Shown piece by piece: positions 1-11,800 of a DNA stretch of 64,000 nucleotides (its first letter is position 1; every line of letters starts with the position of its first letter). Where the stretch lies: contig BSYO01000023.1 of NCBI GenBank assembly GCA_033239525.1, positions 14,455,304 through 14,519,303 on the forward strand, read 5' to 3'. Position numbers and translations under genes: made by a program. The stretch comes from Nepenthes gracilis (lineage: Eukaryota > Streptophyta > Magnoliopsida > Caryophyllales > Nepenthaceae). The notes under the pieces are model-generated. The model was not told the DNA's origin, made no database searches, and was given only the letters and a program-made list of their open reading frames with translations.

Positions 1-196
1 GGACACCAGCACACGATACAAATTATTCCAAGCTATGGAAATGCCTTCCATAGACTGTCACAACATCTTAAATATATAAAGGCCGAACGAGGCCTACAGC
101 ATTTATTCGAGTAGCAGTCTCAAAAAGAAGTAGAAAGACAAAGGAACAGTTCTGACCTTCAAATAGAAGCGGCTGTCTCAAGAGAGCGATTACTGA

Positions 197-1525
197 TCAC
201 TCCTCTTCAGATTCAGACTCGGCATTCTGAAGCCACTCAACGAATGGCTTCACATTCTTCCAAATTGGAGAGCTCTTGGTGTCACTAGTACAACCCCGCC
301 GGTACCACTCGAGAATGAACTCTTCCTCCAGCAGATCAGCGTCATACAGCACCTTGAGAACCAACGCCACCTCTTTTGCGCCGTCGGGGCTGGCTTTTGT
401 GAAGAACTTCCCGATTGAATGGAGCAGAACCAGTTGTGACCCTTCGTCCTCAACTACGGCAGCAAGATAGTTCTTCCTTGCAGCAACTGATTTGGCAAGC
501 CCCTTCTCCACGTCATTGAACAGCGCTTCTAACAGGGCATCCATCGCCTCCTGAGTAGTTCCAGAGAAAGACTCCAAATAACACTTCAACTGACTTGGAG
601 AGGAACCCTTCTCGAACAACTCCTTGAAACCGTTGACAAGCATCTCATGGGGATCAATCGATTTCGTACCATTGATGGATTCGTGCTCTGGGGACTTCTT
701 CACCGATGATTTTTCATCGTTGGTAGAGAGCATAACCATCTCAGAAGTGACGGCATTAAGCTGTTCCTGAATCCTCTGACGAGCTGCCTCCAAAGAAGTG
801 TCAGTCTGCCACTGAACATCATCGTCATCATCGTTATCGTCAACTGCTGCAGGATCATTTTCATCGGACTGACTTCCAGCCGGGGAATGCTCCTCATCAG
901 AGCCTTGGTTCTTCTTCTTGGTGGCAGTGGTGGTGACTTTTGAAGCACCATCTTTGGATGGCTTCTTTTTGGAAGCCTCCTTCTTCAGCTTCTTCTGCTC
1001 CTCATCTGCAGCTTCCCCTTCCTTGAGCCGTTCCTTCTCGGCCCTCCTCATAGCCCTTTTGTCCTTTGGCCCTTTTTTCGGTTCAGGAGGATTCTTAAGG
1101 ATGAAAGCAGTGAGCTTGTCCCTCATGTCAACATCAGAAACGTACCCACATGCAGCACATTTGAGTGTTATCATCTGATTTTTAGTTATCACAACTTCGG
1201 TTTCCGGATTGCCACAACCATAACACTGAACATATTTCTTAATGAAGTTCTCAAGGAGCGCAGCAAGCTTTGCTGTATCATGGGCCCCATTGACATGGGA
1301 GGTTCCCGTTTTCTCATCAAACTTGGACTGGGCTCCAAGTTCACAACCAAAATACTTCGTGGTATAAGAAGCAGGCCTTGCCAAGGCTTTTGCAATCTCT
1401 ACCATGTTGACAATGTTAGTCTTGATGCCATTCCCTCTGCCTTCAATCTTTGTTATCATCTTCGGCATCTTATACCTGTAGAAGGCATCGTCACGGTTGC
1501 CAGCACCAATGTTTTGCAAAGCCAT
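197..1525 (-). CDS. eIF5: Eukaryotic translation initiation factor 5 (eIF5)
   Basis: eIF5 is the cytosolic GTPase-activating protein of eIF2. It sits in the 43S pre-initiation complex and triggers GTP hydrolysis at start-codon recognition. The 442-residue protein is one uninterrupted coding exon, close to the usual plant length. The start is placed at 1525 because the family begins MALQNIGAGNRDDAFYRYKM; the frame stays open six codons further upstream (to 1543), but those codons do not belong to the conserved protein. The N-terminal eIF2B/eIF5 domain contains a C4 zinc ribbon (CYGC followed by CAAC, about residues 100-130). A lysine-rich then acidic linker follows (about 150-240). The C-terminal W2/HEAT domain (about 290-435) ends in an acidic tail, ESESEEE, which in the family contacts eIF2-beta and eIF1. 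The gene is divergently placed relative to the galactosyltransferase gene. Identification is secure. Confidence 0.97.
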   Translation of the reverse strand: MALQNIGAGNRDDAFYRYKMPKMITKIEGRGNGIKTNIVNMVEIAKALARPASYTTKYFGCELGAQSKFDEKTGTSHVNGAHDTAKLAALLENFIKKYVQCYGCGNPETEVVITKNQMITLKCAACGYVSDVDMRDKLTAFILKNPPEPKKGPKDKRAMRRAEKERLKEGEAADEEQKKLKKEASKKKPSKDGASKVTTTATKKKNQGSDEEHSPAGSQSDENDPAAVDDNDDDDDVQWQTDTSLEAARQRIQEQLNAVTSEMVMLSTNDEKSSVKKSPEHESINGTKSIDPHEMLVNGFKELFEKGSSPSQLKCYLESFSGTTQEAMDALLEALFNDVEKGLAKSVAARKNYLAAVVEDEGSQLVLLHSIGKFFTKASPDGAKEVALVLKVLYDADLLEEEFILEWYRRGCTSDTKSSPIWKNVKPFVEWLQNAESESEEE

Positions 1526-1560
1526 ATTGCTCTTGGGAAGCAAAACCGGATTTTATTCAG

Positions 1561-3544
1561 CTAGGAGAACACTGAAAAAGCAAGGTCTGTTCTTGCAAGA
1601 GAAGGCCACATAAACTTGCAACCGTGACAATGACTAGAATAGCCCACAAATGGCCCAAGATGCATACAGCCGACAGTATACAAGGTATAGCTGTCCTTTT
1701 TCCTGGATGTGGGACAATATTCTCCGAGCAACCCAATTGATGACAGGAATATAGAGACTCGTTCAGACATAAAAGAAGCTTCAAACTCCACTTTGGAGAA
1801 CAGCAGTTACAGCAGGCTTAATTGCCAATATCCTGGAGGCAAATAATGGGCAAACTTCAACATTGAAAAACCACACAAAGAAAAAAAAACAATATGTTGA
1901 TAAAGGTTTTTAAGATCAGAAAAATATAGATCATCAGCCACAACTAACAGTACAAATCACTCATCTAGAGAATCCAATAGCATGTTCTACAATAAATCAT
2001 CAAAATTGTTTTGGCAAGGGTTGGAATTGACATGAAAACACACTGCATGTCGTAGAAAATTGTGAGGGTATATCCATTACTAATACAATAATATAATTGG
2101 TAAGAAACAATTGGTGAGCCAACGCTGAAGAAAGACATACAGACAAAAAATCAGCTCTCCCTCCAAAAACTTAAGATCATCACATGAATCCGAGTCACCC
2201 TATAATTCTATCACCAAGCCCATTTGCTAGATCAGAACCTTTGACTTCCTTACTCCTAGCAAGTCGCTAGTTAAAATTGTTGAACTATCACGCTCACACT
2301 TTCTGCACTTGCATACTTAGAAACATTCCTATTCATATGATTTGCATAATGGATCAGATCTGTTGCAGTATGCTTCAGATTCTCCTCCTCAGATCTCTCT
2401 TAGGCTAACCAATTTTGACAAATTACAAAATCCATATATTCCCAATGCTTGGCAAGACTTGATTTTTCTATCTCATGGTCTCAACCATACATATTCCATT
2501 ATCATGCCATTGACATCAAATATAAACAACAAATGTGTGATGTTACAGATGACGAATAACTGAAATATCCCATATATTATTTGTCCTTGTGTGGTCATTA
2601 TATATGATACCAAGCAAAATGTTGAAAAATATAGCAGTTATAAAGTCTCAAGCTATCAGGAATAGTTAGAACTCAGAAGTTCATATTTTTAAATGGCACA
2701 CCAGCAATGGCAGAGTGAATCAGATATTAAATTTCCTAATGAACAGTTGACATGTCGAACTTGAAGAAAGTGTGAGTGTTTGCCAAACAATTAAGAATAA
2801 CTAAAAGGACCAATGATTTCTCAATCCCTTAAGCACCAAGTGCTAAGTTATTTCACAACTCTAAATACACCATCCTTCTGTAAAGAACCAGAATAATTTT
2901 CAAGTTAAAAGGAAAACTATACTTCCATGAGACCAAGTAATATAAACCACAAACAAACAGAATAACCTTTAAGCAACAAGAACATCAAGTCTAGTCCTTG
3001 AGTTCCGTTTCCTGCACACAGAAGCCAGACTATCTGAGACAGAAATGCACAAGCATGAGTTCCTCAAAACTTGCAGCACCAATTTCGGGCAGTACAATCA
3101 CTTAAATATCTACCATCCCTCCTAATCAGCAATCAACCGTCGGAATACAACCACGAGATTCCTCGAGGATGAGCAGCATAACCTCCGAATATATAATAAA
3201 ACTACTACACAAGTAGATTCAATCTTAATAAAGCCGATTCGCCCAAAATCTACAAGCAAATCAACCACAGCCAACATCGATTCATGGATACCATAAAAAT
3301 AATCACAGATCTACGATAACTGGATAACCAGCAACACGAAAACAAAGATCCAATAAATGGAGAACTATAAAAAGATTATACAAAATGGATATACAGAATC
3401 ACAAAAAGGTCAAAGACGCTGCGACAAATCTAAAAGAGCTGACAATCGGAAGGAATCAGAAAGGCATAGCAGATGATCGCGTACAGAATTTGATATGAAA
3501 ATTTGAAGAGAAGAAACATAAAAATTTGATATAGAAACTTGTAC
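1561..3544 (-). other. Leader (5'UTR) intron of eIF5
   Basis: On the minus strand a good donor (CTGAAG followed by GTACAAG, boundary at 3545/3544) and a good acceptor (pyrimidine tract ending CCTAG, boundary at 1561/1560) delimit a 1984-nt intron. It lies between a short non-coding first exon and the coding exon. No open reading frame in it resembles a protein. Long leader introns are common in plant translation-factor genes and often raise expression. The exact borders are inferred from consensus, not from transcript data, and a further small UTR exon inside cannot be excluded. Confidence 0.65.
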
Positions 3545-3623
3545 CTTCAGGTGAGAACGCAAGGAAACCTAGCCTCTTTCCTCGTGCGATGGAACGACTG
3601 TGTGCCGTTCGACTGGGTGTCGC

Positions 3624-3632
3624 CTATTTATA
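3624..3632 (-). promoter_or_regulatory. TATA box of eIF5
   Basis: The minus strand reads TATAAATAG. It lies about 30 nt upstream of where a first exon ending at 3545 would start (TSS near 3595), the expected TATA-to-TSS spacing for plants. Confidence 0.6.
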
Positions 3633-4274
3633 TGGAAAGGCTAAGAGGGAGAGAAACGATGTGCGGAGGAAGGTTAGGGCAAACTCAGCACAGTAACTTA
3701 GCAGCGTGTTGAAGTTTCAAACTGATATATTATTTTTTTTTACTTTTGTAAAAATATATATATTTATTTATTTATCCTTCATAAATTTATAAAATTTAAT
3801 TATAAAATTTATAATATTTTTTGAAAAATATTTTTATAATTTATATTTTTAAATTATATGTTACTCTAATTTTCTAAAATATAGGTGAAAAAATATATTT
3901 CATATCATACAAATACATATTTTTAAACTTATATTTCTTAAATTCATAAGATTTAGAACAATTATTTTTAAAATTCAAATTAAATAATAATTAATTTATG
4001 AAGAAACAAAAAATAAAAAATAGATTAATGGTGAAATGTGTTGCAAAACCCTTTTTATAACTACTTCATTTCTGATTTATACAGCAAAATTATCCATTTT
4101 TTTATGGGTAGACAACTTGAATTTACTTATACTGAGAATACATAACATCTTTAATGAAATCTAACATTGGAAAAATTTACCATACAAATTTAGGTATTAT
4201 ATATTTCAATAATTTGTTAAACCTAACACATAACTAACTGTATTAGACGAGTCCTTTTTGAATGAGGTTACAAG

Positions 4275-4583
4275 AGTATAATGTTAACAGTTATACGGTT
4301 GAAAATGACGGCCTTTTATAGAAAATGGGTGTAGAAAATGGGTGTTGATTAACCATTAAAAAAACTGGCTAACGGTTAAACTTTATCCCGACAGTGGTTT
4401 TAACTAACGTCCGATAACATTAGTTTGAGAATCGTCTAAGCTGTTAAATTGGTCTCAGTCATTTTCGTTGAAATGAACCGTGTAGATGTTTTGAGCCGTC
4501 GAGTTTTATCTTTTGACTAGAAATCATATTGGGTCGACTTCTTTGGACCGTTGGACGTTATACCCATCAGGTATAATGTTAAC
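4275..4583. repeat. LTR-like fragment flanked by 13-bp direct repeats
   Basis: The 13-mer GTATAATGTTAAC occurs at 4275-4287 and again at 4571-4583. The DNA between them is more GC-rich than its surroundings and ends TACCCATCA, the same terminus as the solo LTR ending at 43856. It is probably a truncated relative of those LTRs. The direct repeat is longer than a normal 5-bp LTR target duplication, so the mode of insertion is unclear. Confidence 0.35.
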
Positions 4584-5178
4584 TTTAAAGGTAATCAGAT
4601 AATCACTATTGCTAAACAAAATTGATTAATACTTATATTTGAAATAAAACTAGCTTGATATATTTAATCCATTTCACATGCCCAATACAGCGAATGTGAG
4701 ATCTTTCTTTAATAAGTGAAACTTTCCTAACCGATTGATGATGGTGTGGGTGGATGCTTCCGATATTACTTTCCCAATTTGGTCTTACTTGGGCAGCTTG
4801 GCTTCAATGTTCGATATATGGCCTTATATTTTTTACTTTGGTTTGATATGGTCATAGACAATCTTGTAGGCTAGGGCATTATTCTTTTTGTAACATTGAG
4901 GTCTGATGTTATTTTTTTATGTATCTTTTATCTTATTATATTAAATATTTTATTTAATATACTTTAATACTTATAAATAAAATGATAATTAAAAATGACT
5001 GTAATATTATTGATGGTAATTATATTGACAATAGTAAATGATATAAAAAATGAGTGGTGGTGACCATATAATAATGAATAGCTTTCAATTTATGAGGTGG
5101 ACCATAGATGCTACTTTGGTTGCATTTCATGGAAGTGGCTTTCTTTCTTTAATTTCTTGGGATTCAATGAAAGCAAAG

Positions 5179-5187
<9 letters not shown>

Positions 5188-5211
<24 letters not shown>
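5188..5211. repeat. (AT)n microsatellite
   Basis: An uninterrupted run of about twelve AT dinucleotides follows a short A tract. Confidence 0.9.
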
Positions 5212-5217
<6 letters not shown>

Positions 5218-6544
5218 TGCAAGATGTATATTAACCCAAAAAAATATGTACAATCTAACAATATTACTAAGATAATGAGATTATCTAATGATAAACTAAT
5301 CTAAAAAAAAAAGATATAATAAAAATATATTCAAAATATAAAATTAATGGAATCTCCCCCAAAATAAAAGAAGATTCAAAACCAAATGGGGTGTATGGGA
5401 TCTAACCACGCAATATTTGAAGATTATTTTTCTAATCTAAAAATCTCTTAAGAAAATTACAGATAATATAAATTATAATCAATAACTCAGATTTAAAAAT
5501 AAGAATACTGTTTTTTTTAAATATCATAGACATTAAGAACAAAACTTCTGTGAGCCCAAATATACTTCAAGAATTTTGTCTCCCTTTTTATTACGGCCCA
5601 CATAAAAGCCATATTTAAATTATCATACAGCAAAAAGTATTAGATATTACTATGAACAGTATTACAGATTCGTTTAATAACATCGTACCTAAAGAATAAA
5701 TATTATACATATCTCTGTTCTTTTTTACGCAGATGAAGAATCATTTGTGGTTTTTATATTTTCAATCATCGTAACTTTGAAACAAATGCAAAAAAGTTTA
5801 CCAATATATTAATATTTATTTTTAAAAAAGATTATTAACCCTAACAAAATAAGAAGAGAAAGTATTTATGGTTCTCCACCACATCAAAATAGACAAAGTT
5901 TCTTAAATAATTATTTTCATTTTGTCTTTTTTTATTTCATTGTAATATATACGATATATTATGGTCAGTAATAACATTATATTCATGTAAAAATTTTGAT
6001 TAGTTGGTGTTAATTATAAATAGTAAATGGTGGATCATTTGAAAAATAACTTGTTATTTTTGTAAGAAAATTAATTTTTTTAGAGTTTAAATTTTAATTG
6101 TTTGTTAATAAAAAACTATTTTTTATTTATTTTTCTGATAAATGTGGAAATTAGTATCCAACAAATAAAAAGAGAGCTATGGGTTATAGATTGTCCGTAT
6201 CAAAACGATAGGGTTGCTTCCATGTGGGCTGGGCCGAGCCCAAAACAAACAAAAAGGAAATAAAAAGGGAAAATGGAAAAAAATAATTGTGTGTGTCTGG
6301 CCGTGTGCCGCATGAGGAGGGGAAATCAAAAGGCCTTTGGGCTTGGGGATAAGAAAAATATAAATGGGAGTATTTTGGAAATATTAATGAAAATTTTCAG
6401 ATATTTTTAAATAATATGAGGAATTATTTATTATTATTGTTATTATATATAATTATTAATATAAATAATAGAATAGTATATTGCATCATCCAATCTAAAA
6501 ACATAAATAACAATAATGCAAGAAATAAGAGAAAAATAATTCGC

Positions 6545-7110
6545 GATCCAATTTTTACTAATTTTAATATGTTATTTTAAGATTAGGGTAATTAATATCT
6601 GACAATTCTAATATTTAACAAGTTTATATTATGTTTGCTTGTAATAGTTCATTAGTATTGTATTTTATGTATTATTATTAAAATTCACTTTAAATTTAAT
6701 AAATTATACTACATTATGATATATTTGGAGAATAATTCATATTGCGAGCATGTTAATTATAATATCAATGAAAGTTTAGAATTAAATTCTTCCAAACTAA
6801 AGTTTTTTTAATATAAAATAATATGATCTAATTTTAATATGTTATTCTAAAATTAGTGTAGCTAATATCTAACAGTTATAATATTTTATAAGCTTATATT
6901 ATGTTCGCTTGTAATAGCTCATTCGTATCGTATTTTATGTATTACTATTAAAATTTATTTTAAATTTAGTAAATTATACTAGATCATGATATATTTAGAG
7001 AATAATACATATTACAAGCACGTTTATTATGATATCAGTAAAAGTTTACAATTGAATTCTTTCAAAACTAGAGCTTTTTAATATAAAATGTGATGATCTA
7101 ATTTTATTAT
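6545..7110. repeat. Two-copy tandem repeat, 270-bp period
   Basis: The block starting ATTTTAATATGTTATT at 6561 recurs at 6831, and a third partial start (ATTTTATTAT) lies at 7101, an exact 270-bp spacing each time. The two units are alignable along their whole length, with scattered substitutions (for example TTATATTATGTTTGCTTG against TTATATTATGTTCGCTTG). No coding content. Confidence 0.8.
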
Positions 7111-8157
7111 TGTTTTTTGTAATATAAAAATTTTATAATCTAATTTTATTATTGATATATACCTGAAATTGAAATATAACCTCAAATAGAGATGAATAGA
7201 AGGGTTTTGGATTAAGATAATTGTTCATTAGCTCTATGCATCACAAATAATCATAGTAAAGGGTTTTGGATTGTATTCCTATAAAAATTAATTCAATATC
7301 TAAACCTATTATAGCTTGTGTAGGTGAGAATAAGGTAGAGAGTTGCATACTTTTTTGAACCCTAGGGAAGACAACTATTTTAGGTGTGGATAAGTGGGCC
7401 GAACCGCAATATGGAAAGATCAGTTAAAATATACAGCAAATGATTAATGATTTTTGTTTACTAAGTGATAATATAGATCTCCTATAATACCAGCGATAGT
7501 TGAAATAGAATTTTTATTATATTATTTTGTATTTGGGTCAAGTTGGCTAATATTTTTCAAAATAGTTACAATTTAAATATAATGAGAAAACTTGTTTTTA
7601 TTGTTTTAAAACCAATTTAAGGATTAGATTTTTAGTTTCTCTACAAATAAAGTAGATGGCCATATTTATAGGCACGCGCAGAAGGCTATCGAACAATACA
7701 AGTGAGGGGATTAATAATTGATATCCGGTGATTAGTGACCAGTACACCACTCCATTATCCATGTTAAGTACCCGCTCGAGTCTATATTTTTTAGCATTTC
7801 TTGTGTAGATCTTAATTATCAAAGATAATCTATCGGATTATTAGACAAATATTCATTAGTTCTTGCCCCACACTTGTTAGCGTAGACGTGGTATTTTAGA
7901 TGTCACAAGACTTGTATTTAAAATATTTGGTTGTTTTATCTGTCCGACAATGAGCTCAAATTAGTGACGAAATGTCAATAATAGGATTGATAATTCTCCT
8001 TAATTTAAATCTTAGCAAGTCAATTAATCCAAGATAATACTCTATTTTTATCGCATTTTTTTAGGTGCAAAGTAAATATGGTTCTAACTGTTATTATTAG
8101 CTTAATTATAGTATTTTTTTTTTAATATGCAAAGATTATATGTTTGGACTAGTTTGA

Positions 8158-8188
<31 letters not shown>
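8158..8188. repeat. (AAT)n microsatellite
   Basis: About ten consecutive AAT triplets lie upstream of the galactosyltransferase gene. Confidence 0.9.
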
Positions 8189-8189
<1 letters not shown>

Positions 8190-8828
8190 GTGAGATTGTG
8201 TTGGAGAGGAATCCCTTCAGCCAAGCCCACCAGCACAAAGCCGACGTAGCGAGACCAAATTAAGAAAGCAAGTCCGACTTGGCAACTGAAATTTCCACAT
8301 CATTTCCGCTTAATGACTTGATTCCACGTTGACGTTAGAGAAGAAAACTGATCAAATAAATCGGCGATATTTATTAAGATTTATTATATTTTTTATGAAT
8401 TTTGAAAGAAAAATTACAAAATTTCATTTGAATAAAACAAAATTTGAATACCCATAAATTTCTATTATTTTATTTTTTATAATTTTTTACATCCAAAAAA
8501 AAAAAAAAAACCAACGTATAAGGATAATGGATGTTTTTATATAAATATATTGAAATTTTTATTTAATGGTGTCCTTTAAATTATAATATAGTATTTGTTT
8601 AATAATTAAAAACACCGGAAAAATAATTTCACGACGCCCCAAGGTGCCTGCTGATCAGACAGTCATGGAAGGAGACTTTGGAAGCAGGAAACCATTGACG
8701 GGTCTAACTTCAACGCTCCGCGTAAAACAAACCCATAAAAGAGTCGAATAAACCAGAGTTGAGAATGTTTGAATGAATTCGAAGTTCAAACTCTTTCACA
8801 TCGATTGATCCTCTGATATTTGTGTGAA

Positions 8829-11800
8829 ATGATGAAAACCCGAAACAGTGGCAAAATCTCCACAAAACTGGTTCCCATTTTCTGCATCTCTTTCTTCCTC
8901 CTCGGCATGCTCTTCACCAACAGGTCTGTCTCTTTTGCTTCCCTCCGATATCGTGTGTTTTGTTTTCATTTCTTTTCTTTTTTAGATTTTCCTTGCTTGG
9001 GGCCTTTTGTTTTCAATCACTAAGCTGGCTGAGTTATGGATTTCATAAATTCGAAAGGCCATGGGCGCCATCTGAACCGTATGACCAGTTGATATCAACG
9101 CATCTGCATAATCGACAGCTCCAAATCGTCTCTGAGGACAGCTTAACTGAGAAGGTAATTCTTTACTGGAAAAGCTCAAATTCTCGTCCCTTAAGCAATT
9201 TTTTTGTTATTATTTTTTAGAATAGGAGTTTATTTTGGGAAATCGCAAGTTTTTTGAATTTGAATTGTCTTGCGGTAGAAGGCAGGAAAAGATACAGATG
9301 AAATTAAAGAAGTACAGTTCTTTTTATAAATCCATAACTTTATCACGATTACACAAAAAATTAAGATGTGAAACTTGTTTGTATTGTGTCATTTTCTTTT
9401 CTTATTTTAATCAAATAACCTCAAATCACATCATTATTTTTTGTAAAATTACAGCAAACTTATAATATGATTAGAGTTGCTCATATTAACTTGGTATGTA
9501 TTGACTTACTGGTGATTGCATTAATTTTTGAGAGTTTCTGATGGATCATTGGACAAGTCACTTTCAACGATGCAGATGGAATTCCCTGCCACCAGGAGCT
9601 CCCAGGAGCTCGGAAGTTCTAGTGGAACAGCTGAGGCATCCACCTTAGTGGCCCAAGAGGAACAGCCGCCTAGAAAGAAAGTGTTTATGGTAATGGGAAT
9701 TAACACTGCTTTCAGCAGCAGGAGGCGGCGAGACTCAGTAAGGGAGACTTGGATGCCTCAAGGTATATGATTTTTAAACTAAAAATGGTGTATGAGACTG
9801 TGATGAGTTCATGTGCTAAGTGATGATACCTACTTTGTTCCATGGATTTTGTTAAGGTGAAAATCTGCTAAAATTGGAGAAGGAGAAGGGAATTGTGATA
9901 CGGTTTATGATTGGTCACAGGTGTGCATATTTTCTCTCATTTTTGTTCTTTGTGCTGCGCTCGTTTTTGATAATGATGAGAAAAACTGTGAAATACTATG
10001 GAAGGTAAAACAGGGGATATGAAACTATGAAAACCTACAAAATGTATATTATTTGGTTCAAATGATGTAAAACTACAGAAATTTAATTTTTCTATTTATA
10101 GGATTTACAAGGGTTATTAGAGATTTTTATAGTTCTTTCATGTCTTTTGGATGGGACATTATGAAAACCTTAATTAGACAAATTATAGTTAGAGATCCCC
10201 ACTACTTTGATACTTTTTTGCAGGTTTGATTTCTGTAGTTTTTCTTTCTGCTAATCCAACATGACATATCTTTGGAATCACTCCTCTGTTTCACACATTA
10301 AATGGAGGATATGCACTGTTAGAGTTCTTTTGTTAAACAAAAAAAAATCACATCCCCTTTTTCCCAGTCCCGAACATATTGTTATAATTGTACAAACATG
10401 CTTATCCAAAGGATACCGAGATATGTGGCATTTCTTGAAGTTTCAACTTGGTCTGACTATTGTCGACAAAGAATCGTGGGGCCGGGAAAACTAGGAAACA
10501 CGCTTTCATCCATTTACACGAGACTCATGCTTTCTGTCAGGGAAGGCTAAAGATCTTGAATTCCCATGCCTTATTATCTCGGTAGCTTTTGGGACTTGAA
10601 AATTTTGTACATACACCAGTTATCAGCTTCAAATTGGTAGCAAGATATAGGAAGGAGTATTGATGGAAGTATTGTTACATCAATTGTTTTAGTGCAACTT
10701 CAAACAGCATTCTAGATCGAGCAATTGATTCGGAGGACGCTCAGCATCATGACTTCCTAAGACTGGTGAGAACCAACTGTGCTATGCCTTTGTATAGAAG
10801 AAATATTGTTACATTTTGCAAAATTCTTGATTTGATTAATCTTCAGGACCATATTGAAGGATACCATGAATTATCAGCAAAAACAAAGACATTCTTTTCC
10901 ACTGCTGTTGCAAAATGGGATGCCGATTTTTACATCAAAGTGGATGATGATGTTCATGTCAATTTGGGTAAATAATGCCTCACTGTGGCTCCTTTTTCTG
11001 TAGTATCGTCTTCTCGCTTTCTTCCTCAATACTCGAACAAGAAAAACTATGATTCCCATTGAAAAATACTATTTTTGCTGCAAGTTTACTTCAATTTGAC
11101 GATATGATATAACAATTGTTGAGTCGTCCCTTCTTCTTTATTATTTTTTTGTTAAGTGGGCCCACATAATAGGTGCCTCATCATTCTTTCTGTGAAATTA
11201 TTGTAAACTTACAGTATGAGTTGTTACTCAATCTTGATTTCCTCATTTCACTTGCTGACATTTTTGGCTTTTCTAGGTCAACTAGCTATAATTCTTGCTC
11301 AATATAGATCGAAGCCCAGAGTCTACATTGGATGTATGAAATCTGGACCTGTTCTTTCTCAAAAGTAACAATCCTCAAGCTTTTTCATTCATGATATTTC
11401 TTCAATTGTCTTCTGATGTCTTCTTCATGGAAGTCATAAGCTATTTCCTTTTACTTTGTTATTTTTGTAGGAATGTTAAGTACCACGAGCCAGAGTACTG
11501 GAAATTTGGAGAAGAAGGGAACAAGTACTTTCGGCATGCAACTGGGCAGATTTATGCCATCTCAAAAGACTTGGCAACATATATTTCAACTAACCAGTGA
11601 GATATATTTTCTTTATTGATTGATTATACTTATAATTGACTCGGAACAAGTCTCAATCACCAAAGCCTATAAACCATCATCGCCTAAGGCTATAGACCAT
11701 GAAATGAAATATTGATTGATATATAATTATCAGCTAATATATATCAATATGTGCCCCTTCCCCAACATCAATAAAATCATGATACGTCTCCCTATCGACC

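Larger units (their letters stand above)
3660..8760. other. AT-rich intergenic region between eIF5 and the galactosyltransferase gene
   Basis: No gene is supported in these 5 kb. The stretch holds an LTR-like fragment (4275-4583), an (AT)n microsatellite at about 5188-5211, a 270-bp tandem duplication (about 6545-7110), an (AAT)n microsatellite at about 8158-8188 and poly-A/T runs. A less AT-rich patch at 7600-7990 looks like decayed transposon sequence, but no termini were found. Confidence 0.6.

Noticed and set aside
1280..1564. Plus-strand open frame opposite eIF5
   Set aside because: Shadow of the conserved eIF5 coding exon; no independent signal.
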